This document shows, piece by piece, positions 61,300 through 64,000 of a stretch of DNA of 64,000 nt. The position numbers and the translations under genes are program-made. Source of the DNA: Distichodus sexfasciatus (taxonomy: Eukaryota; Chordata; Actinopteri; Characiformes; Distichodontidae). The notes under the pieces were generated by a model. That model saw only the letters and a program-made list of their open reading frames with translations. It searched no databases and was not told where the DNA came from. How positions within the stretch are numbered: position 1 is the first letter of the stretch; every line of letters starts with the position of its first letter. The stretch is taken from contig JAVGVS010000011.1 in the NCBI GenBank assembly GCA_032718565.1, positions 2,999,123 to 3,063,122 on the forward strand, written 5' to 3'.

Positions 61300-61395
61300 C
61301 TTACTGTGTTTGCTAACCTTAACCTCAGTAACCAAAAGCAAATTTTTTCACTCTTTTTCAAATATAAAAAGCATTTCTTCCTCATGAGCTCATGA
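61300..61395 (-). repeat. Fish 'ggttactgaggttaagg' dispersed repeat, short copy
   Basis: TTAACCTCAGTAACCAAAAGC on the plus strand is the reverse complement of GCTTTTGGTTACTGAGGTTAA at 62859-62880. The match is clear and extends into the AT-rich part on one side. Confidence 0.7.
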
Positions 61396-61414
61396 GTACT
61401 GTTCCCCGCACTTT

Positions 61415-61880
61415 GGGGCAGCTGGTAGCGTAATGGTTAGGGAGTTAGCCCTGTGATCGGAAGGTCGCTGTCCTGGACCAGTAAAGGTACCACTGAGGTA
61501 CCGTCCCCAAGCACTGCGCTACCCAACCCAACACCCCCACAGCGGAGCTACTCACTGTTCCTTCATGGATGTAGACACGGGCGTTATGGCAATCTGTGCG
61601 TTCTGGAAAAATACAGAACGGCCATCCGGTCCACGGCCGTCAGCCTGCCCTGTTCAGTAACCGAGATCTAGTGAGTCTAACAGCCAACACAAGCAGAGGC
61701 ACTAATACGATCATTTGTCAAGAGTAAAATCCACAGGGAAGCCTAAAGTCCAGTTGGTAGGCCTTTTTGGGAGAAAGTCCAGGCCATTTTTTAGTCCCAG
61801 GTCATCCCTCGATGTAGATGTCACCTTTCATTGAGGTGCACAGTGTGCTGTGCTGTGCTGAGGTATGTTTGCAAATGACA
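61415..61880 (+). mobile_element. tRNA-derived SINE split by a 236-bp insertion
   Basis: The head half (61415-61574, GGGGCAGCTGGTAGCGTAAT to CTGTTCCTTCATGGATG) and the tail half (61811-61880, TGTCACCTTTCATTGAGGTG to ATGTTTGCAAATGACA) are separated by unrelated sequence. GATGTAG stands at both edges of the insert (61568-61574 and 61811-61817) and may be a target duplication, although the SINE consensus itself partly resembles it. Confidence 0.7.
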
Positions 61881-61884
61881 AAAA

Positions 61885-62110
61885 AAGTATCTTCACAAAG
61901 CCATAAAAATCTTTAAGGGGACAATCAAGTCCTCACACACACCTTAAAACCGGCCACCATACTAACCCATTTTGATTCCTATGTAACTAGATCTAAATAA
62001 TACTACAACTGAAATTATTTCTACATTAAACTCAGTAACTTCCTTATAGTTGCAATAACACACACAAAAACAATCACCCAAAAACAACACACACACAGCT
62101 AATTATATTA
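61885..62110 (-). repeat. Fish 'tgtggggacattt' dispersed repeat, diverged copy
   Basis: CTTCACAAAGCC, AACTAGATCTAAATAATACT and AACTCAGTAACTTCC follow the order seen at 17400-17600 (there partly reversed) and 9385-9455. It abuts the split SINE. Confidence 0.45.
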
Positions 62111-62689
62111 ATCCTAAAATTTATTTTCATTATGGATTTGTTTTAGATCTAAGAATGTATCTAAAAGCACTAAATCACTAAAATATGACGCTCGCCAGCA
62201 CTTTTCCACATATTTACGTACTGCATAACATTCAGAGGAGTGTTACCGTCCATTATAACTTATAAATCTGTCAAAACTGGAAACATGATGTTTAACATAA
62301 AACCGTGATTAAAAACAGAGCTGAATGGAAAAGGGCATAACTATGTTATTAATGCTTTATACATTCTCATAAACACTTATTTTCAGGGAGAGCACCAATA
62401 TTCTTGTATCACCCAAATTAATAGACATGATATATCAAACCCTGTCTGTTGGAGTTCTTTTTTGGCTCCCACTCCTTTATTCAGTCATTCTTGTGGAATC
62501 TGGATACCACATGTGCTGTGATCTTGAGCTCACGTAGTGGGACAGGTATCTCTCCAGCTGGGTGTGTCTGGTCCACCAAGCTCTCAGAGAAAGAAAAATA
62601 GAAATAGAATGAGATAGAGACTAAACAAATGCTGTCCTCAGGTATATGAGCAAATTGAGAGCTCAGAAACACAAGTCTGTGTGTGTGCG

Positions 62690-62960
62690 TGTGTGTGTGT
62701 GTTCATGTATTTATCGCATTGTGGGGACCTTTTGTCCCCTAAAATTGTCCCCTTTTTTTGGGCTTTGTGGGGACATTTGAGAGGTCCCCATGAGGACAAA
62801 TGACTTTATAGAAAATGTGCTTGTTTTATTTGAGAAACTAAAAGAGGTAAAAGATGTGCTTTTGGTTACTGAGGTTAAGGTTAGGGTTAGGATTAGGTGA
62901 AGGTGTAAAATTATGTACTTTAGTCATTATGGGGGTCTATGGAAAGACTAGTAATACAAG

Positions 62961-62991
<31 letters not shown>
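62690..62991 (+). repeat. Fish 'tgtggggacattt' dispersed repeat with flanking GT tracts
   Basis: The most complete copy contains GCATTGTGGGGACCTTTTG, GGCTTTGTGGGGACATTTGA, GGTTACTGAGGTTAAGG and GGTTAGGGTTAGGATTAGG. It lies between GT microsatellites (62678-62701 and 62962-62991). Such repeats are abundant in fish genomes. The short TTAGGG-like stretch is part of the element, not telomere. Confidence 0.75.
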
Positions 62992-63513
62992 CTACTAGGC
63001 TCTGTGCTTGGCACGGAAAAGACTCTGTGCAAACACTGGCGTGAGGATGACATGGAGGGAAAGAATTCCCTTTTGGAAAACTCCGCCCCGGTATGGGGTG
63101 AGCTGGGGGGAAAGGGACGAGGGCAAGCCTTGAAGCGTGGCGTAGCGTAGTGTAGAGCCGGGAGGTAAAAGCTCAAGGAAATGCCGTCACACACTTAAGC
63201 CGGCTACCGTTAAAAAACAATAGAACCTCATAAGAACCGGGCTTCCTCGAATTGTGTTGTTTTTTTACAGTTGCGTGAAAACACAACACTGTGAGCTGAT
63301 TTTGTTTCCATGAGTGCTAGACTGTGCCGCATACCACACAGTGGTGGAATATTTGAGTTCTTACCTACAACACAACTCCAAGCCATGGAGACTCCGAAGC
63401 GGCACATAATACGACTGATAGACATTTGTGTACAGGCATTAGTGGAACATTATGTATAGGGTGGTGTCATTTAGAGTGGTTTATCTACGGTGATGAGTTT
63501 CAGAACTTAACGC

Positions 63514-63650
63514 AAAGTGAGTGATTATTTGTCCTTGTGAACACACCACAGCATAACACAATGAAACGTGGCCTTTGTGTTTGACCCATCCGTGTAGGAG
63601 CAGTAGACACCTGACATGGGCAGTCCCTGTGTAACAGTGCTTAGGGACAG
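63514..63650 (-). mobile_element. tRNA-derived SINE, 3'-part copy
   Basis: The tail end AAGTGAGTGATTATTTGTCC through GTGCTTAGGGACAG is present, and the tRNA-like head is not recognisable beyond it. Confidence 0.85.
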
Positions 63651-63909
63651 AGCTAGGAGTGTAAGTCCCACATTTCATCACAATATAATATCATTCAATG
63701 GACACTGATTTGATGTCATTACCCACTGCTATCTCTCAATCACGAGGTCAGTAGCATTTCACCATCCAGGTTGCCAGTTACTACTGAGCTGCAGCTACAA
63801 GCATTCTGGATTACAAATGTCTGATGTTACTAAAACTACAGGACTCGCTATGACTCTCAAAAACGTCAGCATAGGAGATGTGTTTGAAAGATGGAGACGG
63901 CTGAGAGTG

Positions 63910-64000
63910 AAAGTGAGTGATTATTTGTCATTGTGAACACAGCACAGCACACCACAATGAAATGTGACCTCTGCATTTAACCCATCCGTGAAGGAGCATC
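63910..64000 (-). mobile_element. tRNA-derived SINE cut by the window edge
   Basis: AAAGTGAGTGATTATTTGTC to CATCCGTGAAGGAGCATC matches the family tail. The rest continues past the right edge. Confidence 0.9.

Larger units (their letters stand above)
58025..64000. other. Intergenic region upstream of cav2, part 4 (SINE-dense)
   Basis: No coding exon is supported up to the right edge. SINEs of the common family occur at 58461, 61415, 63514 and 63910, with a minisatellite at 60547-60790 and a long fish repeat at 62690-62960. About 59080-60540 shows nothing recognisable. Confidence 0.6.

Noticed and set aside
62879..62897. Interstitial telomere-like TTAGGG sequence
   Set aside because: It is only a short degenerate stretch that belongs to a dispersed fish repeat.
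1..64000. CRISPR arrays, bacterial operons or phage genes
   Set aside because: The window is vertebrate genomic DNA with split genes. The tandem repeats are microsatellites and a minisatellite without unique spacers.

Overview
The window is vertebrate nuclear DNA, almost certainly from a teleost fish. It holds the conserved cav2 - cav1 - met gene block, transcribed entirely from the minus strand. The evidence for this is split caveolin and MET coding exons with canonical GT/AG sites, intron phases and exon sizes that match the human genes as I remember them, and protein sequences of fish type. Dispersed tRNA-derived SINEs, a V-SINE/DANA-like element and hAT-type MITEs resemble those of otophysan fishes (zebrafish, catfish, characin relatives), but the species cannot be fixed from sequence alone.

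Layout, from low to high coordinate: (1) 1-15.06 kb is the 5' end of met. It contains coding exon 3 (346-537), an 11.4-kb intron, coding exon 2 (11974-13147), a 1.5-kb intron, and a proposed non-coding exon 1 (about 14664-14950) inside a CpG-rich promoter with a perfect CRE palindrome and an inverted CCAAT box. The rest of met lies beyond the left edge. (2) 15.06-22.44 kb is the cav1-met spacer, including the probable cav1 3'UTR, with three copies of one SINE family and a hAT-type element just downstream of the cav1 stop. (3) 22.44-27.30 kb is complete cav1 (three exons, 180 aa). (4) 27.3-29.85 kb is the cav1-cav2 spacer. (5) 29.85-32.17 kb is complete cav2 (three exons, 162 aa). (6) 32.2-64 kb has no coding exon that I can support. 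It is intergenic DNA upstream of cav2, rich in SINEs, MITEs, microsatellites and a 58-bp minisatellite. In other vertebrates tes lies on this side, but I see no tes exon here.

The three genes belong together functionally. Caveolin-1 and caveolin-2 hetero-oligomerise to build caveolae at the plasma membrane, and MET is the HGF receptor tyrosine kinase whose gene is the syntenic neighbour. I found no new multi-gene system. The observations most worth following up are a start-stop upstream ORF in the proposed met leader, the CRE/CCAAT architecture of the met promoter, a hAT-like element apparently embedded in the cav1 3'UTR, loss of the two mammalian phosphotyrosine positions in cav2, and a perfect 21-bp inverted repeat in met intron 2.
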